A stretch of 64,000 bases of DNA, taken from NCBI RefSeq assembly GCF_002192455.1, contig NZ_CP021744.1, positions 496,001 through 560,000 of the forward strand. The letters run 5' to 3'. This DNA comes from Streptomyces albireticuli. Lineage in GTDB: Bacteria; Actinomycetota; Actinomycetes; Streptomycetales; Streptomycetaceae. Below are positions 9,660 to 18,160 of the stretch, in pieces (the stretch's first letter is position 1; every line of letters begins with the position of its first letter). The position numbers were made by a program, and so were the translations under genes. The notes under the pieces were generated by a model that saw nothing but the letters and a program-made list of their open reading frames with translations, was not told the origin of the DNA and made no database searches.

Positions 9660-10934
9660 TCAGTTCGTGTCGGACAGGTCGACCGCGGGTGCGTCGAACG
9701 TCCCCTCCGCGGACAGCGTCAGGGCGCTCTGCACCCCGTCCACCTGGACCCGGACCAGATAGACGGCGGGGCGCACTCCCCTGATCCGGATCCGGACGAC
9801 GCTCGGGTCGGGCCGCTCGCCCAGCGGGAACGGGGCCCGGAACTGGTATCCGGCAGCCGGCCGGTCCGACGGAGGCCGCTTCTCGTCGAGCAGCAGCAGT
9901 ACCCGCTGATCCGTGCGGACCGGCATGTCCAGGTCGAGCACCAGGACCGCGTCGACGGCGTCGGTCCCGGTGGCGTCCTCCACGCGGATGGTTCCGGTGA
10001 TCCCGGGGCGACGGGCGAAGACCGCCGCGTTGGATTCCAGTGCCCAGTGCGGCTTCGGGGGGATTCCGAGCTCCAGTCCGTGCAGCAGTTGCACCGTGTG
10101 GACCCCGGGTGGCAGCGCCGGCGGTACGTCGACGACCGCCCGGTCGTCGCGCACCCGGCCCGCCGGCAAGGGCACGTCCAGACCGCCCACCCGGGCCGTC
10201 ACCCGGTCGGCGCGCAGCCCGGCGCCGAGGACGACGAGTTCATGGCCGGCCGGGACCGGGCCTTCCACCGGTTCGGTGCCGGGCGGTGATCCGGCCGGGC
10301 GGGAGAGGACGCGGTCGACGAGGGGCTGTCTGGTGGGGATGGCCCGTACCGTGCGCTTGAGCACCGGTTTGCCCGCCACCGGGTCCTCGTTGCCTTCGAT
10401 GAACACGGCGGTGCCCTGGTACGTGAGGGACGTCGCGAAGGGCGTCTGGATCATCGTGGACCAGAGCTTGGACATCTCGTCGACATCCGTTTTGGTCGGC
10501 GTGAACCGCACCCGCAGCGGTGAGGACGCCAGATCGGTGCCGGCCAGGAAGGGGGACCGCGCCGCCTCCTCGATCAATTCCTTCGGCAGGGAGGGAACTT
10601 CGTGCAGGGTGCGGACCACCGAGCCGAGCATCCGCTGGGCGACGAGTTCGCGTTCGTCGCCGTAGAAGCTGATCAGGTAGTGCAGGTCGAGGGGGGCGAT
10701 CGGCTTCCTGAGCAGGGTGCCGTCGCCGCTGCGGGTGGGCAGGTCATGGCCGCGCAGCGAGCCGTTGGGGGTGACTTGGTGGAGGAAGACGGTGATGGTG
10801 GGCTGGGTCGGCGGCTCGGCGGGCGGTTTGCGGGCCGCGACGTCGACGGCGAACGGGACGTCGGGCGCGACGGAGTGCGCGATCAGCAGCCGCAGGGCCT
10901 CGGTGACGGTGGCGACGGCCAGGGAGTTGCTCAC
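9660..10934 (-). CDS. DUF4255 (Pvc16-type) tail terminator/cap protein
   Basis: A 424-residue protein. Residues about 1-200 match the DUF4255 pattern: an N-terminal helix with VTEALRLLI, then ITVFLHQVTPNGSLR, and a LDLHYLISFYG block. In Afp/PVC this domain caps the tube and sheath. Residues about 220-424 form a beta-rich extension with Ig-like features (GAGLRADRVTARVGG, RIRIRGVRPAVYLVRVQVDG), typical of longer actinobacterial members. The ATG overlaps the upstream stop (ATGA), and the ATPase gene follows. Structural assignment is by family; the role of the extension is unknown. Confidence 0.9.
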   Translation of the reverse strand: MSNSLAVATVTEALRLLIAHSVAPDVPFAVDVAARKPPAEPPTQPTITVFLHQVTPNGSLRGHDLPTRSGDGTLLRKPIAPLDLHYLISFYGDERELVAQRMLGSVVRTLHEVPSLPKELIEEAARSPFLAGTDLASSPLRVRFTPTKTDVDEMSKLWSTMIQTPFATSLTYQGTAVFIEGNEDPVAGKPVLKRTVRAIPTRQPLVDRVLSRPAGSPPGTEPVEGPVPAGHELVVLGAGLRADRVTARVGGLDVPLPAGRVRDDRAVVDVPPALPPGVHTVQLLHGLELGIPPKPHWALESNAAVFARRPGITGTIRVEDATGTDAVDAVLVLDLDMPVRTDQRVLLLLDEKRPPSDRPAAGYQFRAPFPLGERPDPSVVRIRIRGVRPAVYLVRVQVDGVQSALTLSAEGTFDAPAVDLSDTN

Positions 10935-11680
10935 GCGCCACCACCGTTCCCCCGGGTCAGGTACTGATCGAGGGTCAGGGCCGGCCGGGGCCGGCCGCCG
11001 CCGTCGGGCGCGCCTCGCCCGGCCGGCTTCGTGGGGAGCGGCCGCCGCTCCCCGTTGACCTCCAGCCGGCCGATGCTGACCCGTACCACCCGCTCGGGCG
11101 CTTGGTGCCGACGGCGTCTCTCGGCTGCCGGGGCGGCCGCGGCAGCGCGTTCGGGCTGCCGGGGACGTGCCTGGGGCACGGCCGCGGCGGGGGCCTTGCC
11201 GGCGGTACGGGCGGGGAGCTCGGTGGGGCGGGCGGCCCTACGGGCGGGGCGTCGCTCGGCCGGGTCGGCGAGACGGGCGTCCTGGCGCCGGCTCCGCCCG
11301 GCATCGCGCTCGGGTCGGGACGCGAGCAAGGGCGGCACTGCCGGGACCGCCAGTACGGGCCGCGCGGGCAGCAGCCGCGTCACGGCCGCCGGTGAGTGTT
11401 CCCGTGCCGGGGCCACAGCGGGGCCGAGCGCTGTGGGAGCCGGTGGCGGCGCGGGACGCGACGCGGCGGGCCGCAGGCCGGACTCGGCGGTGCGGGTCGT
11501 CGGACCCGCGGCCGGGGCGGTCCGGGCACCGGACGGCTCCGGACCGTCGAACCCCGTCGTCCCGATCCGTTCGAACGGTCCCGGCAGGCGGGGCCGCAGC
11601 CGCGTCACGCCGGTGGGCGCGTCCCCGCGGGCCGGCGCGTGGCGCGCCAGGAGGCGGTCGAAGAAGTCAGGCATCCGCAC
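10931..11680 (-). CDS. Disordered Pro/Ala/Arg-rich CIS-cluster protein
   Basis: A 249-residue protein that is mostly low-complexity Pro, Ala and Arg. It has a short ordered N-terminus (MPDFFDRLLARH) and a conserved-looking strand near the C-terminus (ERVVRVSIGRLEV). Proteins of this design, a long disordered region ending in an IGRLEV-like element, recur beside DUF4255 genes in CIS loci; I know no function. The start is GTG at 11680 or ATG at 11674; both overlap the end of the preceding gene. The stop overlaps the DUF4255 start (ATGA). Confidence 0.8.
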   Translation of the reverse strand: MRMPDFFDRLLARHAPARGDAPTGVTRLRPRLPGPFERIGTTGFDGPEPSGARTAPAAGPTTRTAESGLRPAASRPAPPPAPTALGPAVAPAREHSPAAVTRLLPARPVLAVPAVPPLLASRPERDAGRSRRQDARLADPAERRPARRAARPTELPARTAGKAPAAAVPQARPRQPERAAAAAPAAERRRRHQAPERVVRVSIGRLEVNGERRPLPTKPAGRGAPDGGGRPRPALTLDQYLTRGNGGGA

Positions 11681-12404
11681 ACAGCTCCAGGTAGTAGCGG
11701 CGCCGCAGCGGGCTGAGCGCCAGGATCTCCGGTTCGCTCCAGCCGTACGCGGTGGCGAGCAGGTGGACGTCCAGGAGGGTGTCGCGGGCCCAGGCGTCGA
11801 GCTCGGCCCACAGGTAGGAGGCGATGTCCAGTTCGGCCCGGGTGGCCTTCCCGCAGGCCGGGCAGGCGACGTTGAGCGTCACGTCGGCCAGCGGGTCGGA
11901 CGCCTCGGAGGCCGCGGCGATCCGTCGCTGCACCGGCTCGGGCAGGTCGGGGCCGGTTACGGGGCCGCCGCCGCGCTCGGCCCGGACGACGCAGCGGGCC
12001 AGCAGCGCCGCCCTGGCCCGGTCGCCCGGTACGGTCCCGGCGGCGGCGAGGTCGTCGGGGGTGGGCAGCCTGAACTCGACCGTCCACTCGCCCTCTTCGA
12101 TGCGGACCGTTCCGTCCTGCGTCGCTCCCGGCCCGTCCGTGCCCAGCCCCGCCGCGTCGAACGAGAACTCCATCTCCTCCCCGCACTCGGCGCAGTCCGC
12201 GCGCACCTCCAGTTCCGCGCCGAACAGCGCCCGCCGTACGGCGAACAGTTCGGCGTCGCGCCGCCCCACCGGGACCGAGAGCAGTTCCCCGGCCCCGGCC
12301 CCGGGGCGGGCGAGGCCGTGCAGGAGGAGGGCGCGCCCACGGTCGTCGGACGCGAGGCCCGCCTCCCACGCGGCGAGCAGCGCCCCGGCCTCCAGGTGTT
12401 CCAT
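11667..12404 (-). CDS. Baseplate hub assembly chaperone-like protein with two Cys-x-x-Cys motifs
   Basis: A 245-residue acidic protein, counted from the ATG 11 bases after the tube stop (MEHLEAGALL). It has two paired-cysteine motifs, CAECGEE at about residue 68 and CPACGK at about 182, suggesting a zinc knuckle. It ends with a helix EPEILALSPLRRRYYLEL. This layout matches the T4-type baseplate hub assembly chaperone family found directly after the tube gene in actinobacterial CIS operons. I recognise the layout rather than a strict signature, so the name is moderate. The stop overlaps the next gene. Confidence 0.75.
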   Translation of the reverse strand: MEHLEAGALLAAWEAGLASDDRGRALLLHGLARPGAGAGELLSVPVGRRDAELFAVRRALFGAELEVRADCAECGEEMEFSFDAAGLGTDGPGATQDGTVRIEEGEWTVEFRLPTPDDLAAAGTVPGDRARAALLARCVVRAERGGGPVTGPDLPEPVQRRIAAASEASDPLADVTLNVACPACGKATRAELDIASYLWAELDAWARDTLLDVHLLATAYGWSEPEILALSPLRRRYYLELCADA

Positions 12405-12415
12405 CCGTGACCGGC

Positions 12416-12940
12416 CTAGGCCGGCTGCTGGTACGAGGGCTCCTCGGGCTCCGGGACCTCGTAGTCCCGCTCCCAGCCCTCGCATTCGAGCTTGAGGCTC
12501 TGGATCGCCACCGCGTTGGCGTTGGCGTCCAGTTCCCCGACGATCTGGTACTCGCTGATCCAGGCGCGGTAGAGCTTGTGGGAGACCGCGACCTGGCCCG
12601 CCTCGTTGAGCACCTGGATGACGATGTCCTTGCGGAAGTCGGCCAGCGAGACCTCGGAGCCGCGGCCGGCGCCGACCATCCACACCTTGTTCGCCCAGCG
12701 GTCGAACTCGGTGTCGTGGGTGACGCCGCGCTCCAGCGTGACGGCCTCGAACTCGGTGCGCCCCGGCGACTTGCGCGGGGAGCTGGCGTCACCGCCGTTG
12801 CGGTGCTTGACCACCTCGGTGGTGCGCTTGAGTGGACTGATCTTGCTGACGCCTGCGACGACGCGCCCGTCCCAGACGACCAGGAACTTGAAGTTCTTGT
12901 ACGGGTCGAACCGCTGCGCGTTGACCGTGAACTCGGCCAT
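12416..12940 (-). CDS. CIS inner tube protein (T4 gp19 / Pvc1 family)
   Basis: A 174-residue protein of the usual tube-protein length. It opens with FDPYKNFKFLVVWDGRVVAG, has the KHRNGGDASSPRK loop after the first beta hairpin, the LERGVTHDTEFDRW motif, and an AWISEYQIVGELDANAN strand, all typical of gp19-like tube monomers. It polymerises into the inner tube enclosed by the sheath. The ribosome site AGGAG overlaps the end of the sheath gene, with a 7-base gap. The C-terminal tail (EVPEPEEPSYQQPA) is short and acidic. Confidence 0.95.
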   Translation of the reverse strand: MAEFTVNAQRFDPYKNFKFLVVWDGRVVAGVSKISPLKRTTEVVKHRNGGDASSPRKSPGRTEFEAVTLERGVTHDTEFDRWANKVWMVGAGRGSEVSLADFRKDIVIQVLNEAGQVAVSHKLYRAWISEYQIVGELDANANAVAIQSLKLECEGWERDYEVPEPEEPSYQQPA

Positions 12941-12947
12941 GGAGCTC

Positions 12948-14801
12948 CTATACCTCGATCTGTCCGGCCATCTGCTCGATCTTGACGATCACGAACTCCG
13001 CGGGCTTGAGCGGCGCGAATCCGACCACCACGTTGACCACACCGCGGTTGATGTCGTCCTGCGTGGTGGTGTCCTTGTCGCACTTGACGAAATACGCCTC
13101 GCGCGCCGCCGTGCCCTGGAACGCGCCCTGTTGGAAGAGCGTGTGCATGAACGCGCCGATGTTGAGCCGGATCTGCGCCCACAGACGCTCGTCGTTGGGT
13201 TCGAAGACGACCCACTTGGTGCCGCGGTAGAGACTCTCCTCCAGCATCAGCGCGAGCCGTCTGACCGGCACGTACTTCCACTGGGAGGCGAGGACGTCGG
13301 CCCCGGCCAGTGTCCGCGCGCCCCAGATCACGGGACCGACGACGGGGAAGGACCGGAGGCAGTTGAGCCCCACGGGATTGAGCAGCCCGTTCTCCCGGTC
13401 GGTCATCGGGACGGTGAGCGCCCGCACCCCGTAGAGCCGGGACTCGGTGCCCGCGGGTGCCTTCCACACGCCGCGCTCGCTGTCCGTGCGGGCCATGACC
13501 CCGGCGACGGCGCCCGAGGGCGGGAAGGCCCGCAGCCGCCCGGTGACCAGGTCGACCATCTCCAGGTGCGGGAAGTACAGGGCCGCGTGGGTGCCCGGGA
13601 CGGACTCGAAGGTGGCCAGGCCGGCCCGCGCCGCGTCGAGGCTGCGCCACGCGGCGGGCGCGTCGGCGACCAGGAACATCCGCTTCTCCTGGCACAGGGC
13701 CGCGGCGGCGGACAGGACGGTGGCGGCGTCGTCCGGGCCGGCGTAGGCGGCGACCTCGGGCAGGAGCAGGAGGTTGACGTCCTGGACGTCGCGCAGGGCG
13801 TTGATGCCGGTCTTCGCGGCCTCGCTGCCGATCAGGTCGGCCGGTCCCGGCGGGCCCGCGTCCACACCGTCCTTGAGCTCGAAGACCGGCGGCCGGGCGA
13901 AGTCCTCCAGGCCGAGCGAGCCCGCCGCGTCGCCGCTGAAGCGGACCACGTCGTCCTGGTCGACCGAGCCCGCGACGACCTGGAGCCGCTGCCCGAAGGC
14001 GGTGACCCGGGTGCCCGCGAACGCGCGCTTGCCCGGGGCGTCGGGCAGGGCCCGCAGTTTCCGCTCCAGCAGGAGGGCGAGCTGGGCCACGCTCTTCGGC
14101 TGCTCCGCGCCGTCGGCCGGCCCTTCATAGATCTTGAAGGTGTACTTGACGGCGCCGATCTTGACGTCGACCGCCACGGCCAGGTCGGGAAGCTGTGCCC
14201 CGAACGCCTTGGAGACCGTGCCGACGGGATTGGGTCGGCCGCGGCCCGCCACCGAGGCCACCTGGACCAACGACGAGGCGGAATTCACCAGGGCTTCGAC
14301 GTAACGGGCGTGTCCCGGGTCCATGGAGACCCCGGTGAAGGACTCCCGCGCCCCGCCGGAGCTGTCGAAGACGTGCAGGTTGAACGTCTCCTTGGGTTTC
14401 TGCGTGTCGTAGTCGACGGCGACGCGCAGCTGATCCCCCCACTTCCCGGGCTCCTTCGCGGCCAGAACCAGCGCCGAGGCGGCCGTCTCGGTCTCGTTCG
14501 ACGCCAGCGTCACGGAGGCGGATTTCCCCGAGCCCGCGGCACCCACCCGCACGACGACCGCGACCGATCCTCCGTTGAGGAAGAACTGCTGGACGGCGTA
14601 GCTGACCGCGCTGTCCGAGGCCAGACCGCCGAACCGGCGCTCGTAGTCCGCGAAGCTGGTGAGGGTGACCGGCCGGTTGACCGGACCCCGGCGGGTGTGC
14701 CCGAGGAAGGCGGCCACGGACGTGGTGACCGCCGTGATGGTACGGACGCTGCTGGGAAGTTCTTCGATGTAGACGCCGGGATAGGTCGGTTGCACCGGCA
14801 T
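12948..14801 (-). CDS. CIS contractile tail sheath protein (Pvc2-like)
   Basis: A 617-residue protein beginning MPVQPTYPGVYIEELPS, the classic sheath N-terminus. It ends with FMHTLFQQGAFQG, DDINRGVVNVVVGFAPLKP and an EFVIVKIEQ strand, the C-terminal hallmark that interlocks sheath subunits. An in-frame extension upstream to 14993 exists. I reject it because the YPGVY start is canonical and has GGAGG ribosome sites just upstream (GGAGGG-TCA-ATG). It is the first gene of the operon seen here; a long non-coding region lies upstream. The central region (about residues 120-350) is an extra exposed domain. Confidence 0.95.
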   Translation of the reverse strand: MPVQPTYPGVYIEELPSSVRTITAVTTSVAAFLGHTRRGPVNRPVTLTSFADYERRFGGLASDSAVSYAVQQFFLNGGSVAVVVRVGAAGSGKSASVTLASNETETAASALVLAAKEPGKWGDQLRVAVDYDTQKPKETFNLHVFDSSGGARESFTGVSMDPGHARYVEALVNSASSLVQVASVAGRGRPNPVGTVSKAFGAQLPDLAVAVDVKIGAVKYTFKIYEGPADGAEQPKSVAQLALLLERKLRALPDAPGKRAFAGTRVTAFGQRLQVVAGSVDQDDVVRFSGDAAGSLGLEDFARPPVFELKDGVDAGPPGPADLIGSEAAKTGINALRDVQDVNLLLLPEVAAYAGPDDAATVLSAAAALCQEKRMFLVADAPAAWRSLDAARAGLATFESVPGTHAALYFPHLEMVDLVTGRLRAFPPSGAVAGVMARTDSERGVWKAPAGTESRLYGVRALTVPMTDRENGLLNPVGLNCLRSFPVVGPVIWGARTLAGADVLASQWKYVPVRRLALMLEESLYRGTKWVVFEPNDERLWAQIRLNIGAFMHTLFQQGAFQGTAAREAYFVKCDKDTTTQDDINRGVVNVVVGFAPLKPAEFVIVKIEQMAGQIEV

Positions 14802-15391
14802 TGACCCTCCATTTCCTCCAGACGTCAAGAGATATGAAGGGGAGGTGACCTTCATAAGGCCTCGTCGCGCCATACGCAATTGCGCACGCGAATGCGAAAT
14901 GGGACGTTCCCCGTCATAAACCTCGCGACTCCATGCCGCGAGGGACTCAAGCACCCGCTTGTGACTCCTGGCGCCTTTGCGCGCGCCCATCATGAGCCGA
15001 ATACGAACGCCACGTCAAGATCCTGGAAAGACCCGCATATTCGTCAAGTCACCTTCCAGGAAGATCAGTTGAGGAAGTAGATCCACTTCCGCGACAGCCG
15101 ATCCATGAATACGGAAATCCAAATTCCGATCCCTGCGCGGACGACGCGGGAGCCGGGACGGGTTTTTCGGCCGTCGTGAAATCGACCCCTCACACCCCGG
15201 CTACCCCCGCGCCCGCGACAGGAAGCGCGCCGGGTGGTGGGCGACACCGCGCGCGCGGAGGACGGGCACCCACGCCGGCACCCGGCCGAGGGCATCGGCC
15301 GGGTCAAACACGGGCACCACAGGGATACTTGAAGGTGATACGACTTGCTCCGGCCCGGGTGTCGGACTGTTGAGGTTGTCGGGGAGGGACC
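14802..15391 (-). promoter_or_regulatory. Upstream region of the CIS operon with candidate promoter and inverted repeats
   Basis: There is no convincing gene in these 590 bases, which are richer in A/T than the flanks. An 8-base inverted repeat TCCTGGAA (15021-15028) / TTCCAGGA (15054-15061) brackets a possible minus-strand promoter with -35 TTGACG (15042-15047), a 16-base gap and -10 CAGGAT (15020-15025). CTTGACG occurs three times on the minus strand (near 14823, 15013 and 15042). A palindrome CGCAATTGCG (14875-14884) and a CCTCGCG/CGCGAGG hairpin (14921-14943) lie nearer the sheath start. These are candidate control elements; no regulator is identified. Confidence 0.4.
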
Positions 15392-15571
15392 GTGCTGTTC
15401 GATCTCAAGGCGGAGGCGGATATGCGGCTGCATTCGGACCGCATGGCGGCCGAGCTCGCGGAGAGGCGCCGCGAGCGGCTCGCCCACGAGGAGGGCGGGG
15501 AGACTCCTGAGCCGGAGGGCAAGCGGGCTTCGGCCGGTGACGGGCAGGGCTCGCCCGGTGGTTCCGGCTGA
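15392..15571 (+). CDS. Small 59-residue helical protein, unknown
   Basis: A GTG-started ORF with a good GGGAGG ribosome site four bases upstream. It encodes MLFDLKAEADMRLHSDRMA and a highly charged Arg/Glu helix, then a Gly/Ser/Glu-rich tail. The patterned helix (ADMRLHSDRMAAELAERRRE) argues for a real small protein rather than chance. It is transcribed away from the CIS operon across their shared upstream region. No family recognised. Confidence 0.5.
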   Translation: MLFDLKAEADMRLHSDRMAAELAERRRERLAHEEGGETPEPEGKRASAGDGQGSPGGSG

Positions 15572-15643
15572 GGCTCTCCCCTGGTCGCTCCTCCTTTGGC
15601 TGGCCCTCCCCTGCCCGACTCACCCCGGATGCCCTCGGGCAGG

Positions 15644-15672
15644 CGGACGGGCCCGAAGGGTCGGCCCGTCCG
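15644..15672. terminator. Bidirectional hairpin terminator
   Basis: A perfect 10-base stem, CGGACGGGCC / GGCCCGTCCG with a 9-base loop, sits between the convergent small ORF (ending 15571) and the SDR gene (ending 15703). Confidence 0.55.
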
Positions 15673-15702
15673 GCGACGGGTCCCTGGGCAGAACCCCGCG
15701 CG

Positions 15703-16491
15703 TCAGGCCGTGAAGCCGCCGTCGACCTCGATCATCGCGCCCGTGATGTAGCGCCCGTCGTCACCGGCCAGGTGCGCCACCGTCGCCGCGATGTCCTCCG
15801 GCGCGGCATAGTGCCCCAGGGCCGTGAAGCCACGGATGGTCTCCGCGCCGGGGCCGTCGGCGGGGTTGGCGTCGGTGTCGGTCGGGCCGGGGTGGACGAC
15901 GTTGGCGGTGATGCCGCGCGGGCCGAGGTCGCGGGCCAGCCCCTTGGTCATGCCGACCAGGGCGGTCTTGGTCAGCGCGTAGAGGGTGAGGCCGGAGAAG
16001 ACGGTCCGTCCGGCGATGTTGCTGCCGATGCTGATGATCCTTCCGCCGTCGGTCATGTGCCGTACGGCCGCCCGCGCGGCGAGGTACGGCGCGCGGACGT
16101 TGACCGCGAGCGCCCGGTCGAACTCCTCCGGCCCCAGGTCCTCCACCGTTCCGACGACGAAGAGGCCCGCGTTGTTCACCAGGATGTCGAGGCCGCCGAG
16201 CGTCGCGGCGGTCTCCTCCACGGCGCCGGTGACGGCGGCGACGTCGCCGCTGTCGGCCCGTATCGCCAGGGCCCGCCGCCCGAGCCCGCGGATCCCCGCG
16301 GCGACGGAGGCGGCGTCCTCACCGCCGTTCGCGTAGGTCAGCGCCACGTCGGCGCCCTCCTCGGCCAGGCGCGCGGCGATCGCCGCGCCGATCCCCCGGC
16401 TGCCGCCGGTGACCAGGGCGACCTTCCCCTGGAGCCGGCCGGCACCGGCGCGGACGACGCCGGCTTTGTCGCTGTTCTCGATCTCGTTCAT
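15703..16491 (-). CDS. SDR family NAD(P)-dependent oxidoreductase
   Basis: A 262-residue classical short-chain dehydrogenase. It has the cofactor motif TGGSRGIG, NNAG after the fourth strand, and a catalytic Ser (ISIGSNIAG) with Tyr/Lys in LYALTKTAL. It ends with YITGAMIEVDGGFTA, as in FabG-like and glucose-dehydrogenase-like enzymes. The substrate cannot be told. I chose ATG 16491 (MNEIENSDK). The frame stays open to an ATG at 16710 with an AAGGAA ribosome site, but the extra 73 residues are Arg/Pro-rich and unlike the family. That upstream start may belong to a separate tiny ORF. Confidence 0.85.
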   Translation of the reverse strand: MNEIENSDKAGVVRAGAGRLQGKVALVTGGSRGIGAAIAARLAEEGADVALTYANGGEDAASVAAGIRGLGRRALAIRADSGDVAAVTGAVEETAATLGGLDILVNNAGLFVVGTVEDLGPEEFDRALAVNVRAPYLAARAAVRHMTDGGRIISIGSNIAGRTVFSGLTLYALTKTALVGMTKGLARDLGPRGITANVVHPGPTDTDANPADGPGAETIRGFTALGHYAAPEDIAATVAHLAGDDGRYITGAMIEVDGGFTA

Positions 16492-16972
16492 GTGCACCAG
16501 CTTGGTCGCCGGGGGAGGGGAAGTCCGGCGGTAATCGGCCGCCGCGTTCACCCCCTTCGGTCCGGCGCCCGGCCGAGGAGAAACCTCCGGCCGGGCGCTC
16601 TGACGCGTCGTCCTACCTCGTGGGCGGGTCCGGGAGCAGTTCGTCCAGCAGGGGGCTGCTGAACACGCGCGCCGGGTAAGCGCCGGAGGAACGTGCTGGT
16701 CGGAGGTCATGGCGAGGTTCCTTACTTGCGCACGGGCGAGGCGATGCGGTGCGGTGCAGGGCGGTGCGGTGCGATCGGTGCGAAGCCGGGGCCGGAAGGG
16801 ACAACGACCGGGCGTTCCCGGAGGATGCTGCCCCCGTGCCCGCCCGCCGCCCCCGGTGGTGCGGGAGGGAAGTGGGGCCCGTAGGGGGCCGTCGGCTCAT
16901 GACCTCGGGATGCCGGGCGGCCGACGGTGGACGGGCAAGCACACCGTTACGAGCTCACCAGCGAGCACCGAC
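16492..16972. other. Intergenic region with no convincing gene
   Basis: These 481 bases separate two divergent genes. The GGTGC motif is repeated about five times at 16747-16781. On the minus strand an ATG at 16710 has a good ribosome site. A one-base frame change would join MTSDQHVPPALTRR to FSSPLLDELLPDPPTR and a stop, giving a possible roughly 30-residue peptide. I cannot support this as a gene. Confidence 0.3.
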
Positions 16973-18160
16973 ATGAACGTCACCCCGGCTCCCCCGCTGC
17001 TTTCCGCCCCTGCCACCCCGTCCCCCGCGCCCGCGCCCTCTCCGTCCGCGGCCTCACCGGAGATCGCGCTGGACCGCGCGGTTCTCGCCGGGTGCGCGCA
17101 CTTCCCCGTGCAGATACGGCACGGGGACGGTTCGTGGGCCGAACTCACGCGGGTCGCGGCCGCCCTGGGTGCCGAGGAGTTCCCGCTGGTCACCGAGCGC
17201 GGCGTGCCGCGTGCCCACATCGCGCGCGTCCTGCGTCACCTGGGCGCGTGCGCGCCGACCCGCCTGCTGTGGACCACCGGCGGGGGTGTTCCCGAGGGCA
17301 CCCGGGTCGCGCCCGGTGCGGTGGTCGTGGCCCTGGGCGGCACCCGTGTGATCGAGGCGGCCACGGACTTCGCCGGTCGCGGCGGCGGCCGGTCCCGGCT
17401 GGTCCTGATGCCGACCACGTCGCGGGCCATGGCCGACACCGCGCTCTCCCTGGTCGGCGCCGACGGCCGGCCCCGTACCGCCCCTGTCCTGGTACGGGCG
17501 CAACTGGAGTTCCTCCGCACGCTCCCGGCCGCGGAGGTGCGCGGCGGGCTCGCACCGCTGATCCGGAACGTCCTGGCCGTCAGGCCCGGCTCCTACGAAT
17601 CCGTGGCCTCCCGGCTCCGGCCGAGCGGCCGATACGCCCCCGAGATCCTGGCCTCGTTCCTCGCCCTGTGCGCCGAGTGCCGGGCCACCGCCGTGTGCTA
17701 CGACCCGCTCGAACAGGGCCCGGCCAGGGCGTTGTCCTACGGGCGTACGGTGGCGGACGCGCTGCGCGCGGAGGCCGGCGGGGCGCTGCCGGCCGGGGAC
17801 GCGGCGGCGCTGGGCATGCTGGTCGCCGCCCGCGTCGCGGTGGAGGCCGGTCTGCTGGATCCGGCCGCCGAGCGGGCGCACCGGGATCTGATCGCCCGCT
17901 GGGGAGCGCCGCCGCGGCTCCCGGGGCCCTTCCCGGCGGATCGCGTCGTGGAGCGGGTCCTCGCGGGCGCGGAGGGCGGCGCGATGGTCCTGCTCGACGA
18001 TCTGGGCCGGCCCCATATGGGCCGGGACGGCATGCTCACCGCCGTCGGCCGGCCGCTGCTCCGTACGGGCCTGGCCGCCGTCGCACCGGCCGCCCCGTCC
18101 GCCGGCCGCGCCGAGGTGGCTCGGGTGGGCAAGGCCCATGCGTCGGCGGCGGCCCCGTGA
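16973..18160 (+). CDS. 3-dehydroquinate synthase-like (sugar phosphate cyclase fold) protein, probably catalytically dead
   Basis: A 395-residue protein that follows the DHQ-synthase layout from about residue 30. It has an NAD-site-like VVVALGGTRVIEAATDFAG, then LMPTTSRAMADTALSLVGADG in place of PTTLLAxxDSSVGGK, LAPLIRNVLAV in place of the AEVIKYG helix, ALSYGRTVADAL in place of NYGHTFGHAIE, and AGDAAALGMLVAARVAVEAGLL in place of HGEAVAIGM. All three zinc ligands (Glu, His, His) and the key lysines appear replaced. The N-terminus is a Pro/Ala/Ser-rich linker. The fold call is from spaced motif correspondence; loss of activity is inference. It may be a pseudoenzyme from a secondary-metabolite locus, together with the divergent SDR. 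Confidence 0.7.
   Translation: MNVTPAPPLLSAPATPSPAPAPSPSAASPEIALDRAVLAGCAHFPVQIRHGDGSWAELTRVAAALGAEEFPLVTERGVPRAHIARVLRHLGACAPTRLLWTTGGGVPEGTRVAPGAVVVALGGTRVIEAATDFAGRGGGRSRLVLMPTTSRAMADTALSLVGADGRPRTAPVLVRAQLEFLRTLPAAEVRGGLAPLIRNVLAVRPGSYESVASRLRPSGRYAPEILASFLALCAECRATAVCYDPLEQGPARALSYGRTVADALRAEAGGALPAGDAAALGMLVAARVAVEAGLLDPAAERAHRDLIARWGAPPRLPGPFPADRVVERVLAGAEGGAMVLLDDLGRPHMGRDGMLTAVGRPLLRTGLAAVAPAAPSAGRAEVARVGKAHASAAAP

Noticed and set aside
16618..16710. Possible RiPP-like or tiny peptide (MTSDQHVPPALTRR...)
   Set aside because: It needs a frame change to give a sensible C-terminus, and no modification enzymes or transporter adjoin it.
16747..16781. Short GGTGC tandem pattern considered as a CRISPR-like or regulatory repeat
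   Set aside because: Units are about five bases with no spacers; simple sequence in GC-rich DNA.
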